A stretch of DNA of 64,000 bases from Diphasiastrum complanatum (taxonomy: Eukaryota > Streptophyta > Lycopodiopsida > Lycopodiales > Lycopodiaceae): the NCBI GenBank assembly GCA_029204225.1, contig CM055107.1:29043410-29107409 (forward strand), written 5' to 3'. Positions within the stretch are counted from its first letter, which is position 1. Each line of letters starts with the position of its first letter. Of this stretch, positions 31,971 through 44,119 are shown piece after piece. A program made the translations under genes and the position numbers. A model generated the notes under the pieces. That model saw only the letters and a program-made list of their open reading frames with translations, ran no database searches and was not told the origin of the DNA.

Positions 31971-34900
31971 CTTAGATTACAATCTAGATATCCAAAGTTC
32001 TGCTAAATATCAATTCAGTTGTTATTTGGATTCATTATGACTTGATATCCAATTGAGCACTCTGGGATACAATCACAAATTAGTTGAGTCTATTCCTTAA
32101 CTAAGGAATACTCTATCCCCAGAATACTGTATATCCAATGCACATAATTTTAACTGATGAACCAAAATGATTCATTAATCATGCGTCTTACAAGCCATAT
32201 AATTCAAAAACCATCAGTTCCCGGTGAATCTACATCACATTGATAATTTTACCAATTAACTTCATCCAGGAGTAATCAAGTACTCAAGATAATTGTCAAT
32301 GATTCAGAAATCTCAAATGTCTAGGTGGAGAATTCAATTATACTAGTATGACACCACATTTAGATCCTTACCCAAATAATTTATAAGTTAATCCATAAAT
32401 CTTCTATACAAAGATTTGTTAACTCTGCAAGTATCAGTCAAAACAATACTTGTTGATCATATGCTTATGTTCGTCGACTAGGTTAAGTGCATCAGATAAC
32501 CTTAGTAACTAGGATTACACAGTAGATTCATACAAGATAAATTGTGCACATATGTGAATAATCTCACTATGACCCAGTACATAAACACATTATTAATTGG
32601 TAGATTCCTCCAGAACCCACATATATTACTCACATATATCTCATTGAGATCTTGTAACTCAGCTACAAAATATTTCCTATTTCTCATCAGTAAATAACAT
32701 ATTCAAAAAAAATCTCTGAGATGAATAAAATCAACCCCTCTATGATCCTAGTACTAAAACTAAGATTAGGTTGATCCTATACAGAACTCTAATACTTAAA
32801 TTCTAATCAAAGTTACTTCTATTTCAATCAAAATAGAACTAGTAACCTTTGACCTTTTACTATACTAGTTATAGATAATGATTCAAATTCCAAACTTGTT
32901 TCAAATTGTCTACACAATCCCTAGAGAATTTCTCTTATTTGAAAAGTTCCAATTAGGCATCTTACTTTGAATATATCCGAAATTACTCCTAGAAAAATCC
33001 CATTTCTATACCACAACTGGTTCTTTTCCAAAAACTATGCAACCCACAGATTCTCAAATAGAAATTTATCCTACCACTTCACCCCTCCTTTTAAAGAAAT
33101 TATCAATTTCAATAAAAGTTAACTTGAAAGATGATATATGAAAATATCCAAATCCAAGAAAAGTCAATTGTGCTTCCACTAAAGGATTCACTTCATTACA
33201 AACAAGACTTCTCCTTCAAATATTCTCAATCAAAGTAGTGATAGAAACTACTATTTTATGAAAATCCATTTATGCAACAAAGATATTCTAGGTTCAAGAA
33301 ACTGAAACATTTTAACCTTAGAATTAATCTGAATTCCAAGTTTATTCACACAAGTAGTAATTTATATGACATAATGGTCTTTTAGAAGAATAACTTCATG
33401 TTGGAAAGAATCATATAAATTAGTCTGATATCTTATATTCAAAAAATTACTTAGAAGTAAAGGATTAATTAAGAAAGCGAGAAATAGATTTGAGGGTCTC
33501 TGATTTTGTAAATAATGAAATACCACATTAGGATCTAGATTAAACCTCAAAATTTTCCAAAATACCCCACATTTGATCGAATGGTTTTCTCCTTTCCCAT
33601 ATCGTGACTAGGTATTAAAACACACCATTGATCATCAGCTCTTTACAGTCTTAGAATTTTCTTTCCAAAATTACTGATGTCCCATACCATCAGCTTTTCC
33701 TTCCAGAAAATCTTTAACCGCCTTATCTGATATTCTAGAGATCCATTGATCATCTAACTGTCCTATAATTCACATAGGAAATTATCTCTTGTTTTCAAAA
33801 CGGGAGAATCCAATCATTTGGATGACTGGCATGCCTATCATATGGATACCTCAAATCCACATCTAATCCTGTGATTTAAACAGAAGAATTAACATGGTTT
33901 CACATTACATTTTAATCCTTCTAGGTTAGTTATAAGCTTCGAAACCCTACTGATGCATCAAAACTAGGGACAAGCTTCACTGAACTAACAGATCCAATGT
34001 AATCCACGTATCAGATTTCTTTTTTAACATCACAATTGACATCCAGACTACGGATAACTCAATGGTTACAAAGATAACATTTATTAATTGAATTAAATGA
34101 ATTTAATTCAGGAAATTAATATCCAATATTAAGCAATCATTTACAGGGATTACCGAGATCCTAACTGCAAAATACATTTTTCGATCACACTTACTACATC
34201 TGATGTCCACTCTTCTTTCCTCCTTGGAATTTTCAGTTTCTTGAAAATCTATTTCAACTAAGGTACCAAAAAAATGTAACGACATTAGTAAATCTTTAGA
34301 AATTAATTACTGTAGAAAAAAGTCTAAACAATTTCATTTATGTCCTATACCTCAAAGTTCATTTACTAGTATCTGAAACGATATTAGTCTGATCGTTTGA
34401 ATATAATTCACCATAGGATTTTACTGAAAATAAAATCAGTTACATAATTCTTATTATTACAAATTTTTCAATAAAATTGGACTGTTTTTTCTTTTTATTG
34501 ACTGGTTTGGCATTACTCCGTTAATATTGACAAAACCTATCCAAACACATAATATGAAATTACATGAATGAAAATCTCACCAATAGAATTTCAGTTCTTG
34601 AATTGTATTTTGTCAGCCATATCGACTAGATAAAGAATACTATAGCCACATTTAATCTGGCTATTTCATATTGTTTGACGATTTTAATTCAAATTTGACG
34701 AGTATCTTGCACAAACGTTCACTTGACTGATTTCTAGCGATCAGAATCGATTAGAAAACTATCAGACAAGCAACTGATTTCAAATTTTAATCAAATTGAA
34801 ATTCAAGAAAAAAGAAAGAAATTCAAATTTTAATTGTCAATATAGGAGTTCCCAACTCCAAAAGTTTAAAAAAAAAATGATAGTTTAGTAAAAATTGTCG

Positions 34901-35530
34901 GCAATTCATTGCGGTTCCTTCTGTCAATTTTAACTTACCTATCACTGAGAAATAATTTAGACTTAGTGAAAACACTATGACCAATTCTGACTGATAAACC
35001 CAGTTTAATCAATTCACTAATCTAAACCGATTCCATAGATAACAAAAAAATGACCGAAATCTTGTTGTTTTCGAAAAACTCAATTTTTGCTTTATTTTAC
35101 GTAATTCAAAAATTCTGACGAAAAATACTTTTAGTACAAAAGACAATCAAAATCGAAAAATTGAAACACTATCCAATTCCTAATGTTACTAATCCAATGT
35201 CAAATTGGCATGCAAAGCACACTACATTAGTTACAAAAATGTCATTCTGAAATTTTTTTACGTAAACTTCAGTTTTACGAAATTTGTCAGCCAATATCAC
35301 TAATTTGTAATCCAACTGTCAGAGCACATGCGTATGACCACTCAAATCGATTGTGAATCCATCATGCATGTCAGAATCACTCTGACAATCAACATGCAAC
35401 CAATCCATGCAAGTACAATACTACAAATTAGGAAAATGATTGGCATGCAATCAAAACAATTCCTAATTTTGCCAATTTTACTCACAAAACTACAAAATTT
35501 CAAACGGTCATAAATTTGGCTACAGGACAC
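31971..35530. other. AT-rich DNA, no gene seen
   Basis: About 3.5 kb with only short frames in all six readings, no primer-binding site, and no match to the element families above. It could be intron, the inside of a non-coding LTR derivative belonging to LTR-E, or old decayed repeats. Confidence 0.5.
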
Positions 35531-35790
35531 CAAATTGGGTGTTGTAAAGCTCAACACAGAGGGAGACCAAGTGAACAAGATGCTTGCCACATCAGCCTGC
35601 CACGTAGGCTTCACAGGTGTGAGATTAGAGTGTCAGAAAATCTATAGTAGGGCGCATTTCCAAATTCGGTGTTGTAAAGCTCAACACAGAGGGAGACCAA
35701 GTGAACAAGATGCTTGCCACATCAGCCTGCCACCTAGGCTTCGCACGTGTGAGATTAGAGTGTCAGAAAATCTGTAGTAGGGCGCGTTTT
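35531..35790. repeat. Two-copy tandem repeat, 130-bp unit
   Basis: Units 35531-35660 and 35661-35790 both begin CAAATT and contain GTGTTGTAAAGCTCAACAC (a near palindrome) and a GCxTTCxCAxGTGTGAG block. They differ at about seven positions, including CACAGGTGTG in the first and GCACGTGTG in the second. Confidence 0.95.
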
Positions 35791-36714
35791 GGGCTGAAAT
35801 CGGTGTTTGCAAAAACGTGCAAACAACCATTTCAGCCAAAAATTGATGTTACTAATAGTCTTAAACAATCAATTAGACTTCCATGTAGCATTCATACTGA
35901 TCCTAAGATGCAGTATAGGCTGAGAATGAAGATTTCTTGATTTGTAGAAGTCAAAATAGCTTCAAACTTGATGGAGATGGTACATAAGCCACCGGCCATC
36001 AATTTATAGGTTTGATAGCTTGCTGGGAAGGTAAAAAAGAATGCTAATTATGCTGTAAATAATTCTAGAATGATCTCTTTCTGGATTTGGAGAGATCCAT
36101 CTCCCAAAAATCACCAAAAATGGTCATTTTTTTGAACTTTTTTTACTTCCTACAAGTTCAATTGCTAGAATTATTGGCCCTAACTTCAGAGAAAGCCTCA
36201 AAAGACTTTGGTTCACCTCTTTACAAGCTCTACATGGTATTTTACATCCACCTACTATCCAACTTTATGAAAAAACAACCAAAAATAATGATTTTTTTGG
36301 ATATTTTTCGGTTTTTTCATCACTCTTTCTCTAACACATGCAAACCAATTTACAAAAATATAACTATCTAATTGATCTGATTCTGTTGGATTTTGGTTCT
36401 TACTATCTATTTTGTGCCAAAAAGCATGAAAAACTAAGCAATTGTGACCAAAACATAGCCTAGAATCTTAAATCTTTGGAAACTTAATTGGCATGCATCA
36501 TTAATTTCATCATTAATGAACCCTAAAATGAAAGTACACTTGCTGGAAAATTCAGATTCTACACAAGAAAAAGCTCCAAAAAAACATCACAAATTGGCCT
36601 TCAAGGACAATTCTCATAAAACCACAAAGAATCCCAAGAGTAATGGATCATAGCAACATGCAAATTCAATCGAAAGGTAGCCCTTCTCCATGTTCTCCAA
36701 TCTTTGTAAGCCTT
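35791..36714 (-). other. Probable leader of the LTR-E element
   Basis: Non-coding, downstream on the minus strand of the primer-binding site at 36715. A minus-strand CCTATAAATTG word near 35998-36010 resembles a TATA box, so part of this stretch may be a second, older LTR. No conserved frame. Confidence 0.35.
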
Positions 36715-36726
36715 GCTCTGATACCA
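36715..36726 (-). promoter_or_regulatory. LTR-E primer-binding site
   Basis: Minus-strand TGGTATCAGAGC, one base from the end of LTR-E; initiator tRNA-Met type. Confidence 0.85.
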
Positions 36727-36727
36727 A

Positions 36728-37323
36728 TGTAAGGGAAGCTCCCCTAGATCCTGCTTACAAGACAAAACACAATGGAAAACACACTATGGAGCAACCACCC
36801 AACCAAGTAGAAAAACCAATCAACTCTAGAAACTTCACCCCCAAGCCAAGGAATAAGAAGCATGAAGGTAGAGCGAAACCCTGGCAATGAATCAATGATC
36901 TCAATGAGAAGTACGGTGAGTTTGGCCTCAATATATAGAGCCAAAAGCAACCTGGGCACATCGCCATGCATAGCCCTAAGTTCCCTATACATAGATTCAC
37001 CTAGAATAGAGTCCTAAGCATGGACCAACTATTCAGAATTGCTATTGATAACTCTACACATGCCTTGACTGTCCCAAACCTTGTACTAACTCCATTTAGT
37101 GTGTTCTGGGCCTCACAAGAATATTAGTTACTTTCGGGTCACATCCAGTATGACGTGGCATAACTAACAGCTTGATTTACTGGAGTACCGCATGTATCCA
37201 AGACTAGGAGTATACTGAATCCTACTTACTGGCCATATGGACATAATAGAGATAACTATCATTATCTAGGATCGTGAATGAATTTCATTTGATTCATCCA
37301 CAGCACATTCGGTCTCTCATACA
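36728..37323 (-). repeat. LTR-E, 5' LTR of a copia element
   Basis: 596 bp on the minus strand, starting TGTATGAGAGACC and ending CCCTTACA. A TATA-like CTATATATTGAGG lies at about 36928-36942. It sits nine bases beyond the stop codon of the CACTA transposase gene (37332), so it probably inserted there. The partner LTR and a matching target copy (AATGC at 37324-37328 would be one side) were not found. Confidence 0.75.
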
Positions 37324-38699
37324 AATGCAGATCAATTATCACTTGCATCAGATTCTATAATATTGTCATATTTTATGTCAGTTTCTTCTAGAAACTTGAC
37401 TATATCCTTGATCTTCTGATCTTGTGAAGAGGAAGAAGGCGAAGTATGAATGGAACTTGAGCAATCCACTTCATCTGGAATCAAAATAATCAAATATAAT
37501 ATAAATGCATATTGATATTCAACTAATCTACACTTCTTGCAGCAAATTTGGCAGTAACCAGAGAAATTAAATTTTTCATAAAGTTTTGTATATAATCGAT
37601 CCAATCTATTTTTCAGATGAATTCCAACATGCTTGACAATATTAGTGTAATGCAAAAAGGCCATGTTCTCAACCGTTTGCAAAGGCAATGTAGCAAAACT
37701 TTTGAATATTTTGTAAGGCTCAAAGAACACATGTCTATGATGAGCTGTAGCAAAAACATGAAGAAAAGGATGAAACAATGATCAGAAGTATTCCCTAGCT
37801 TCGATAATACCAAAATCGTCAAAAAAGAAAAGAGCACAATATCTGGATCAGATCTACATGCATCTGGATGGAATATAATCTGCCAAAGAATTAAAAAAAT
37901 TAAGTTAGTCTTATAAGATTGATACATAAATAATTGGATTGCGAATATTAATGACATTGAAATTTTAGAGTCTCACTGTTCGCAATGTCGTGGCAATACT
38001 AAAGTGTCATGAGAGTCCATCGATATACATTTTGTTGAGTCGATTTGAAAAAACTTTGAGTTATCATTTCTAATCGTGGCGTTGCTTCCAGAAAAGATGA
38101 CCTTAAACCATTTTACGTCAAAAATAGAGTATTTGTCGTTAGTCTCGTAATCGACTTCATAAATATGTTGCAATGTGCCGACATAGTCTAGGTCGTTCGA
38201 AATGACATTAGGGTCCCTCGCACTAGAACGACTCTCTTGTTGAAAGTTGGCCATTATACCACAATCATATGTACGTCGCTTGTTGTCAACTCTCTCAACA
38301 CGGTAATGGTGTCCATATGCCCACATGCCAGTGTATGATGTATACTAAAACACAAAAAAAAAAAAAAAATGTGTGTAATTAGAAATATTATTCATATATT
38401 GAGTAGTACAAAAACAAAACTTCACAAAAACAATATTACACTAACATTCCATCCACATCTGCGAACAAATTCTCATTCTAATTCGGTCACTTCTTTTCCG
38501 TTTTTGGATGCTTTTAGCATCGTATCAAAAACTCATTCACGAGAGCATTTTGAAAGTAAAGGCTCCAAAGGTTCATCGTTCTCCAACGCCCTCCTCCTTC
38601 TTCGATTGATATTTCTTCTTCATTTCAAAAGTTATGTTTCTTTCCTTTTTGGCTTCTTCATACCTTGAAATCCACTTTTCCATTTGTCCACAATTATAT

Positions 38700-39080
38700 T
38701 ATATGAATGTGTCAATTTTCTCTTTTAATTGAGGTGAAAGTCTTTTTTGCACACCATTTCCTTGTGGTACTTCACCCTTAACACCTTCTTCTTCTTCTTC
38801 ACACCACATTTTTGGACTTGCAGGATGCAATTGTGAGATTATTGCGGTTATATAAAACAAAGATTCTTGTACAAGCCAACTTTCTGCAATGCTACATTCT
38901 TGCCTTGCCTTTTGTCTCATAAAGCCCTTCAAAACTTTCATAAAGTGCTCAAGGTAGAACATCCATCTCGTGTGCACAGGTCCTGCAATTGATACTTCTT
39001 CGACCAAATGCACTAGAAGATGAAGATGAACTTGTATATCCAAAAAGGAAGTTGGAAAATCTCTATTGGATTTTCATGGA
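38700..39080 (-). pseudogene. DUF4218 block of the CACTA transposase
   Basis: Detail of the gene above. Frame reads FLDIQVHLHLLVHLVEE, then IAGPVHTRWMF, LKGFMRQKARQECSIAE, followed by a tail of six Glu and a basic segment that stops at 38701. Upstream codons of the exon carry stops. Confidence 0.8.
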
Positions 39081-39128
39081 ATCCAATTCACTATTTTTTA
39101 TTTCTTTTGAGGAAATCCGCCTGCAAGA

Positions 39129-39965
39129 TTAATAGTACATTAGGTTGTTTAACACATAAAAAAATTGAAATAACACATATCTATACAAGTGCTTCAAAAA
39201 ATATACAAACCTAATCATCGATGACAAATTGTAAAGCGTATTTCGTACGTCATCGTTGAAGAGACCTCGAATAGAAAGTGGAAGTATGAATTGCAACATC
39301 TTATGCCAATCATGTAATTTCAATCCACTTAATTTACCATCTTTGGTAAATGACTTGCATAAAGAATGTGGATAGTCTGTTGGAGTTTTCATTTGTTTTA
39401 TGACATGTTTAACATAAGAGAGTTGCTCTTTTGTAAGAATCCACGGCACACTAGGTAGAATCTCGTCTCCACCTTCGGTGTATTGAATCCAATAGGGTCT
39501 TTTCACATCGGCCGCTTGTAGATCTTTACGAGCTGTGGAGTTTCCTTTTATGCCAATGATGTGGTTCCATAAGGATTCACCAACGTTTTTGAATATGTGC
39601 ATAGGATCCAATAGATGGTTTAGCAATAAATTCCTCCAATAGGATAATTTATGAAAAATAGGCAATTGTTTCATACTGTCAATGGATTCATTCGATGAAG
39701 AATTAACGTCGTGATGTTTAAGCCATCCACCATGCCATTCCGCTACTCCTATGTGTGGGGGTGGTGGTGGTGTTAGAGGATTATCTCCTCGCCCTCCAAA
39801 AAATCGCCTATTCAACTTTCGAAAAGGATGATCAGGTGGCATGTAGTTGCAATGATTTTCGTACACCACTTTTTTTAACATATTTGTGCTATGTCGACCT
39901 TCCAAAAGTGGTCCACAAATATAACATGCGTTGTAACCCGATGTGGTTAAACCTGCATAGTTCAT
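39129..39965 (-). pseudogene. Transposase_21 core exon of the CACTA transposase
   Basis: The longest open block of the gene (278 codons as an open frame). It contains a Cys pair in ACYICGP, a Pro-rich loop, PHIGVAEWHGGWLKHHD, LDPMHIFKNVGES and the start of DUF4218. The real exon probably ends near 39210 at a GT donor after LYNLSSMIR; the open frame beyond that is intron. Confidence 0.85.
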
Positions 39966-40870
39966 AAACCAAATTAAACATAAGCTTAGTTAAATATACT
40001 CAAGCGTTAAACCCTAAAACGGATTAGATTCATTATATAGATACCTGAACATTCGCTTAAACCGGGGTAGTCATGCATCGTCTACATTAGAATTCCACGA
40101 ACAATGAAGTTCCGTTGTTGTAAAGGTCTCAAGATGTCATAAGCATGAATACCATTAATGTAAATACGCTATAAAGTATAATAGTTGTGTTATGTGTTAA
40201 GTACCCGAATAAAGATGTCACGCTACGATCACTCCATTTGTATGTTACTTGAAGGTTTAGAATAAGAATTGACGTAGCTAGTCTCAAAATGGATGTTCTG
40301 ATATAGAGGAGTGTCTGCCTCCTTGCGCAATAGAATCTCGTCTTCATCCATCTCAAATTGTTCGTGATCTCCATTTTCATTAGAAGATGCATGCATATCA
40401 TCATTCTCATTTGTTTCAAAGTAAGATTCAAACATGTTGTGCATTGTTTCATCGTGTTGCACCTCATCATCATAATCATTAGAATCAAGTTGATTATTCT
40501 CTTTTTCAATTGTGTTTGCCTCTTCAATTTGTTTCATTCTTTGTTTTCTCTTGTCTATCAAAACTTGACGTTGATTGTAACTAAACACGGATGGATCAAC
40601 TTCGTGGAATGGCATTCGATGTATTGGCTACACACATGAAACAAATTCCATAAGTGACATATATAGATTGACGAAAATAATAATAAAAAACAATCATATA
40701 AAAGTAACAAACCTCAACGTCTTCCAAATTCGATGGTTGACTGTCTTCTTTTCGTCCAAACTTCTACAAATGATTTTCAACAATGCATCTTTCACGCATC
40801 TTTTGTCCATCACACTTGAGACATGTGCACCATATTTTATTTTGAAAATAATTTCTTTACGAGAAACAAA

Positions 40871-41301
40871 AATCAAGTACATGTCACTTTAGCACAATAT
40901 TTTAACTTATAATAACAAAGTTAGGAACAAGAAAACGTGCATGTTTATTACTTACCCTGTTAACTTGAGTAGTGTCTTCATCGCTAGACTGATCTGAATG
41001 TAATTCATCTCGTTGTGATAAACTGCATATATGCACAAGTACAAAACACAAATAACATAAAATTATTATATGATTCTAATGTTTTAATTTTTTGATAGTA
41101 ATATTCTTATACATTGTCGCTTATATGATTCTTTTGCATCTTGGTGTAGGCTCGAGCTCTACACGCATATCTCTCTTCTTTTGTTAACACAGGTATAAAA
41201 GTCCCACTACAATGTGCATTAAAGTTCTGTAATCGATTTTCTTTTCTTTCAATATATTAGGGTTTATTGTAATGTATTGTATGTTTATGAATGTAGTAAT
41301 C
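40871..41301. promoter_or_regulatory. Divergent intergenic region of the CACTA element
   Basis: About 430 bp between the start of the transposase gene (minus) and the tnpA-like ATG (plus). It should hold both promoters. No clear TATA box on the plus strand; AT-rich. Confidence 0.35.
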
Positions 41302-42294
41302 ATGTCGGGGTCAGGCAGTGGTGAAAGCTCGGAAGACTTTGTAAAAAATTTATATGAATCATTAACTCCTGAGCAGAAAACACAACTACAAAGTATGCTT
41401 AGCCAAGATGAGGGTGGTCCCTCACAAGCGGCCGCGGCTCTCGCCCCCACTGAAGAGTCATCCACAAATCTTTATTATGACGTGGATCCTCAAGGCAATA
41501 TAATTGCCAATAGAAAAGGGAGGGTGGTTTTGGACCGACTCTATTCTTTATGCCAACGCCATTTTGGCGACAGATTATTTAGTAAATGGTCCGACCAACC
41601 TGCCGTTGATAAACAACAGATTATTGGTACCCTTCATGACGAATTCCAACAAGAAGAGGAATTTGAGGAGAAGGAAATTCATAAGCATATGAGCTTATGG
41701 ATTAGGCATCGTCGTGATATGGCACGACGAGCTTATAGGGACGGGCAATCCAAGCCCTCCTGGTGTTTAAAAAATGATTGGAACCGTGTAAAAGCGGATG
41801 AACGAACACCAGATAAATACAAGATTCAAAAAGATGTTGCGGCCGCTAGGATGCATGGGATAGGCAATTCTAGGTTGGGCTTGAGTGGAAAGACGGGATT
41901 GCAGGCAAGCATGGTAAGTGAACTTACACTACTCTTATAGTTTATCTTTTATTTCATATGCTTTTATTTTTTAATATGCATTATGACTAGCTGCTTCAAC
42001 GTAGCCCTAAATTGATTTCAACTTAAATTGAATGCATGGATAGTTGGCGAACTATGGACGTCGGCCAACTAAGGAGGAATACGAATATGCCTACAGGGAA
42101 TCGTACGACGCATTAGTCGACAAACTAAAGAGCGAGGGTCATCCTCCAAATGTAAAACTAGTTTGGTATTCATACTAATGTGGTTTGTATCATGACGTCA
42201 ATTTCATTTAATTTAATACGATCAAACATTAAATATTAATGTAGTTTGTTTGCTTGTGTTCATGCAGACTGGACGTCACGACGACGACGAGTAG
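41302..42294 (+). CDS. tnpA: CACTA tnpA-like gene, three exons, apparently intact
   Basis: Exons 41302-41913, 42044-42151 and 42268-42294 join in phase 0 (GT at 41914 and 42152; AG at 42042-42043 and 42266-42267), giving 248 residues with no internal stop. The ATG at 41302 begins MSGSGSGESSEDF; an in-frame ATG 30 bases earlier is weaker. The core resembles the plant transposase Ptta/En/Spm (Transposase_24) family, with RHFGDRLFSKW, DKQQIIGTLHDEF and HKHMSLWIRHRRDMARRAY. The end reads PTKEEYEYAYRESYDAL and HDDDE. In En/Spm the TNPA protein binds subterminal repeats, which are seen at 42845-43020. Its openness contrasts with the ruined tnp2, so it may be more recent or retained by chance. GC-rich words (GCGGCCGC) occur in exon 1. 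Confidence 0.75.
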
Positions 42295-42844
42295 ATTAGT
42301 TTATAAATTTTAGTTGATGTTAGATCTAGAAAGACTCGTGCGACATTAAAGCACCAAGTTTGTAATACATTGATTCATATTATGAAAATATTATTATTGC
42401 AAATGATCATGCTATATTGCCATTGCTTTTATATGTGCTCTTTTTTCAAAAATTGCAATGTCAAATTTAGAGATGTGGATTGACGTAATAACCAACTAAG
42501 AAATTAAAACCATGTGCAATGTTGGGAATCAAAACAACAATCAATATCATATATAGAAATCTAAATGAAATTTATTATGTGCACAAAGCAATGCAATAAA
42601 GTATTGTCATTCATAATGGACATGAAGTAATGCAATAAAATATAAAATGAAAAGTAGTTTAAAAATGAAAAGTACCTCATGCTTAGTTTGTTGTTTGATC
42701 CAAATGTTGAATGCAACTCAAAAATATTATTTTAAAAACAATTCACGAACATTGCTTCTCCAAGAACTCAACTCCAATAATAGCCCGATAAAAATGTGCG
42801 CACTGTTTTTTAAACATTTTTTATTTTTTTTTACGTAATTTGGA
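42295..42844. other. CACTA 3' non-coding DNA
   Basis: AT-rich, no supported gene, between the tnpA stop and the subterminal repeats. Confidence 0.5.
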
Positions 42845-43025
42845 ACGGCGGAATCCGATGTCCTAACGCGTCGGATAGATGTCGGACACATGTCCGACAT
42901 TTTTTTTTATCATTTTGTTAACAGACGTCATATTTCGACAACTATTTGGAACGTTGAAATCCAACGTCCAAGCATACGTCGAACGGACGTCGGACGGGCG
43001 TCGGACATTCGTCGGGGAAATTTTA
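42845..43025. repeat. CACTA subterminal repeat region
   Basis: At least six copies, direct and inverted, of a GTCGGAC/GTCCGAC-type word within 180 bp (for example near 42870, 42885, 42990, 43000, 43010), in otherwise AT-rich DNA. Such clustered short repeats next to an element end are where TNPA proteins bind in known En/Spm elements. A clean TAGTG terminus was not found; the end may have been lost at the copia fragment that follows. Confidence 0.7.
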
Positions 43026-43057
43026 GCATCATTCCGTGTTTATAGACATCGGAATCA

Positions 43058-43413
43058 ATCTGTGGACCGTTTGATGTGGTCTCCCTGGGAGGTTCAAAGT
43101 ACTACATCACTTTTATTGATGACTTCAACAAGTTTGCAGTTGTGTACTTTATCCATAACAAGTCAGAGGCCGTGGACAAATTCATAGAGTTCGTGAATTG
43201 GGCTGAGAAATGGACTGACAAAAAGGTGAAGCAGCTGAGAATGGACAGAGGAGGAGAATATGTCTCCAAATGCCTTGCAGAGTTTTGTACCAGTAGAGGC
43301 ATACTCCACTTGAAGACTGCAGTGTACACACCACATCACAATGGTATGACAGAGAAAAAAAATCGGACTCTCGTGGAAATTGCGAGATCCATGATGGCCT
43401 ATTCAAAGGCATC
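43058..43413 (+). pseudogene. pol: Copia integrase fragment
   Basis: Encodes CGPFDVVSLGG, YYITFIDDF, MDRGGEYVSKC, then HHNGMTEKKNRTLVEIARSM: the integrase catalytic core of a copia family different from Cop-A and Cop-C. The usual PQQNG reads PHHNG. It is cut at both ends and runs in frame into the gypsy gag that follows. Confidence 0.9.
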
Positions 43414-44119
43414 AAAATTTGCTCCCCAAGAAGTCAATCCAATCATTGTTAGAAGATCATCTCGATTGGATCTACCCAAGTACAATGGATTATCTAATCC
43501 AATTAGATTTCTCCAAATCTATGCAGAATCTTGTGAAGTCTATGACGAAGTTTTTTTTCAAGATAAACTTAAGTTATTTTCAATGGCCTTAATAGGTGCA
43601 ACACAAGATTGGTATTATAATCAAGATGAAACTGAGCGTATAGATTGGAAAACTGTCAAACGAGCCCTTATCACATGGTTCAAACCTCAGAAGTCTATGG
43701 AAGACCCTTTCCTACTTCTAAGTAAAATTAAAATGGAAAAGCGAAAAATGGTACGAGATTACATTGAACGGGTTAAACGCCTCAGATCTGAGTGCATACC
43801 CGAGTTGATTATTGAAGATGCCATGATTATGTGGTTTTTGGTAGGTCTACCAAAAAGGATTAGACACGAGTTGAAATGCCATAATGAGTATACAACTTTG
43901 CAAAATGTTATGGACGATGCAATACGAGAGGAGAACAAAGATTCAGATGATGAGCCAAATATTGGGTTGTTGCCTTATCTAACAAAGCAGACCACTATGA
44001 CATCCACGACTATCACATCAACGAATATCAACGCTACTGCAGAGATGATGCTCAACGAATTCGAAAAAACTTGGAAAGAACCAACTAATACAAATAGAAA
44101 AGTTGCAGTCACAATTTGA
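43414..44119 (+). pseudogene. gag: Gypsy G2 Gag, fused in frame to copia integrase
   Basis: Reads LPKYNGLSNPIRFL, the ATQDWYYNQ block, LITWFKPQKSMEDPFLLLSK and the rest of Retrotrans_gag up to a coil-like tail; the same family as 761-1250 but better preserved. Together with the preceding integrase piece it forms one open frame of about 347 codons without a natural ATG. A frameshift at about 44095-44119 carries Gag into the next frame. Confidence 0.92.

Larger units (their letters stand above)
37332..40870 (-). pseudogene. tnp2: CACTA (En/Spm) transposase gene, decayed
   Basis: Minus-strand exons of a Transposase_21 gene. In order: a transposase-associated zinc region with IWCTCLKCDGQKMRERC and an in-frame TAG (about 40850-40700); an acidic N-terminal exon (40615-40229); the Transposase_21 core (39957-39210) with YNACYICGPLLEGRH, GGWLKHHDVNSS and NHLLDPMHIFKNV; DUF4218 (HDWHKMLQFILPLSIRG, then HLVEEVSIAGPVHTRWM at 39080-38700); DUF4216 (YDCGIMANFQQ, YEVDYETNDKYSIFDVKWF at 38326-37973); and a C-terminal segment to the stop at 37332. 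A GCAG acceptor precedes the core exon at 39957. Several stops and shifts make it non-functional. In intact elements this protein cuts the element ends together with the tnpA product. Confidence 0.88.

Noticed and set aside
31971-35530. Host gene in the AT-rich gap
   Set aside because: No frame above about 60 codons with coding character, and no convincing splice chain was found on either strand.
37613-37957. Separate 114-codon gene on the minus strand
   Set aside because: It overlaps the C-terminal part of the CACTA transposase gene in another frame and includes apparent intron.
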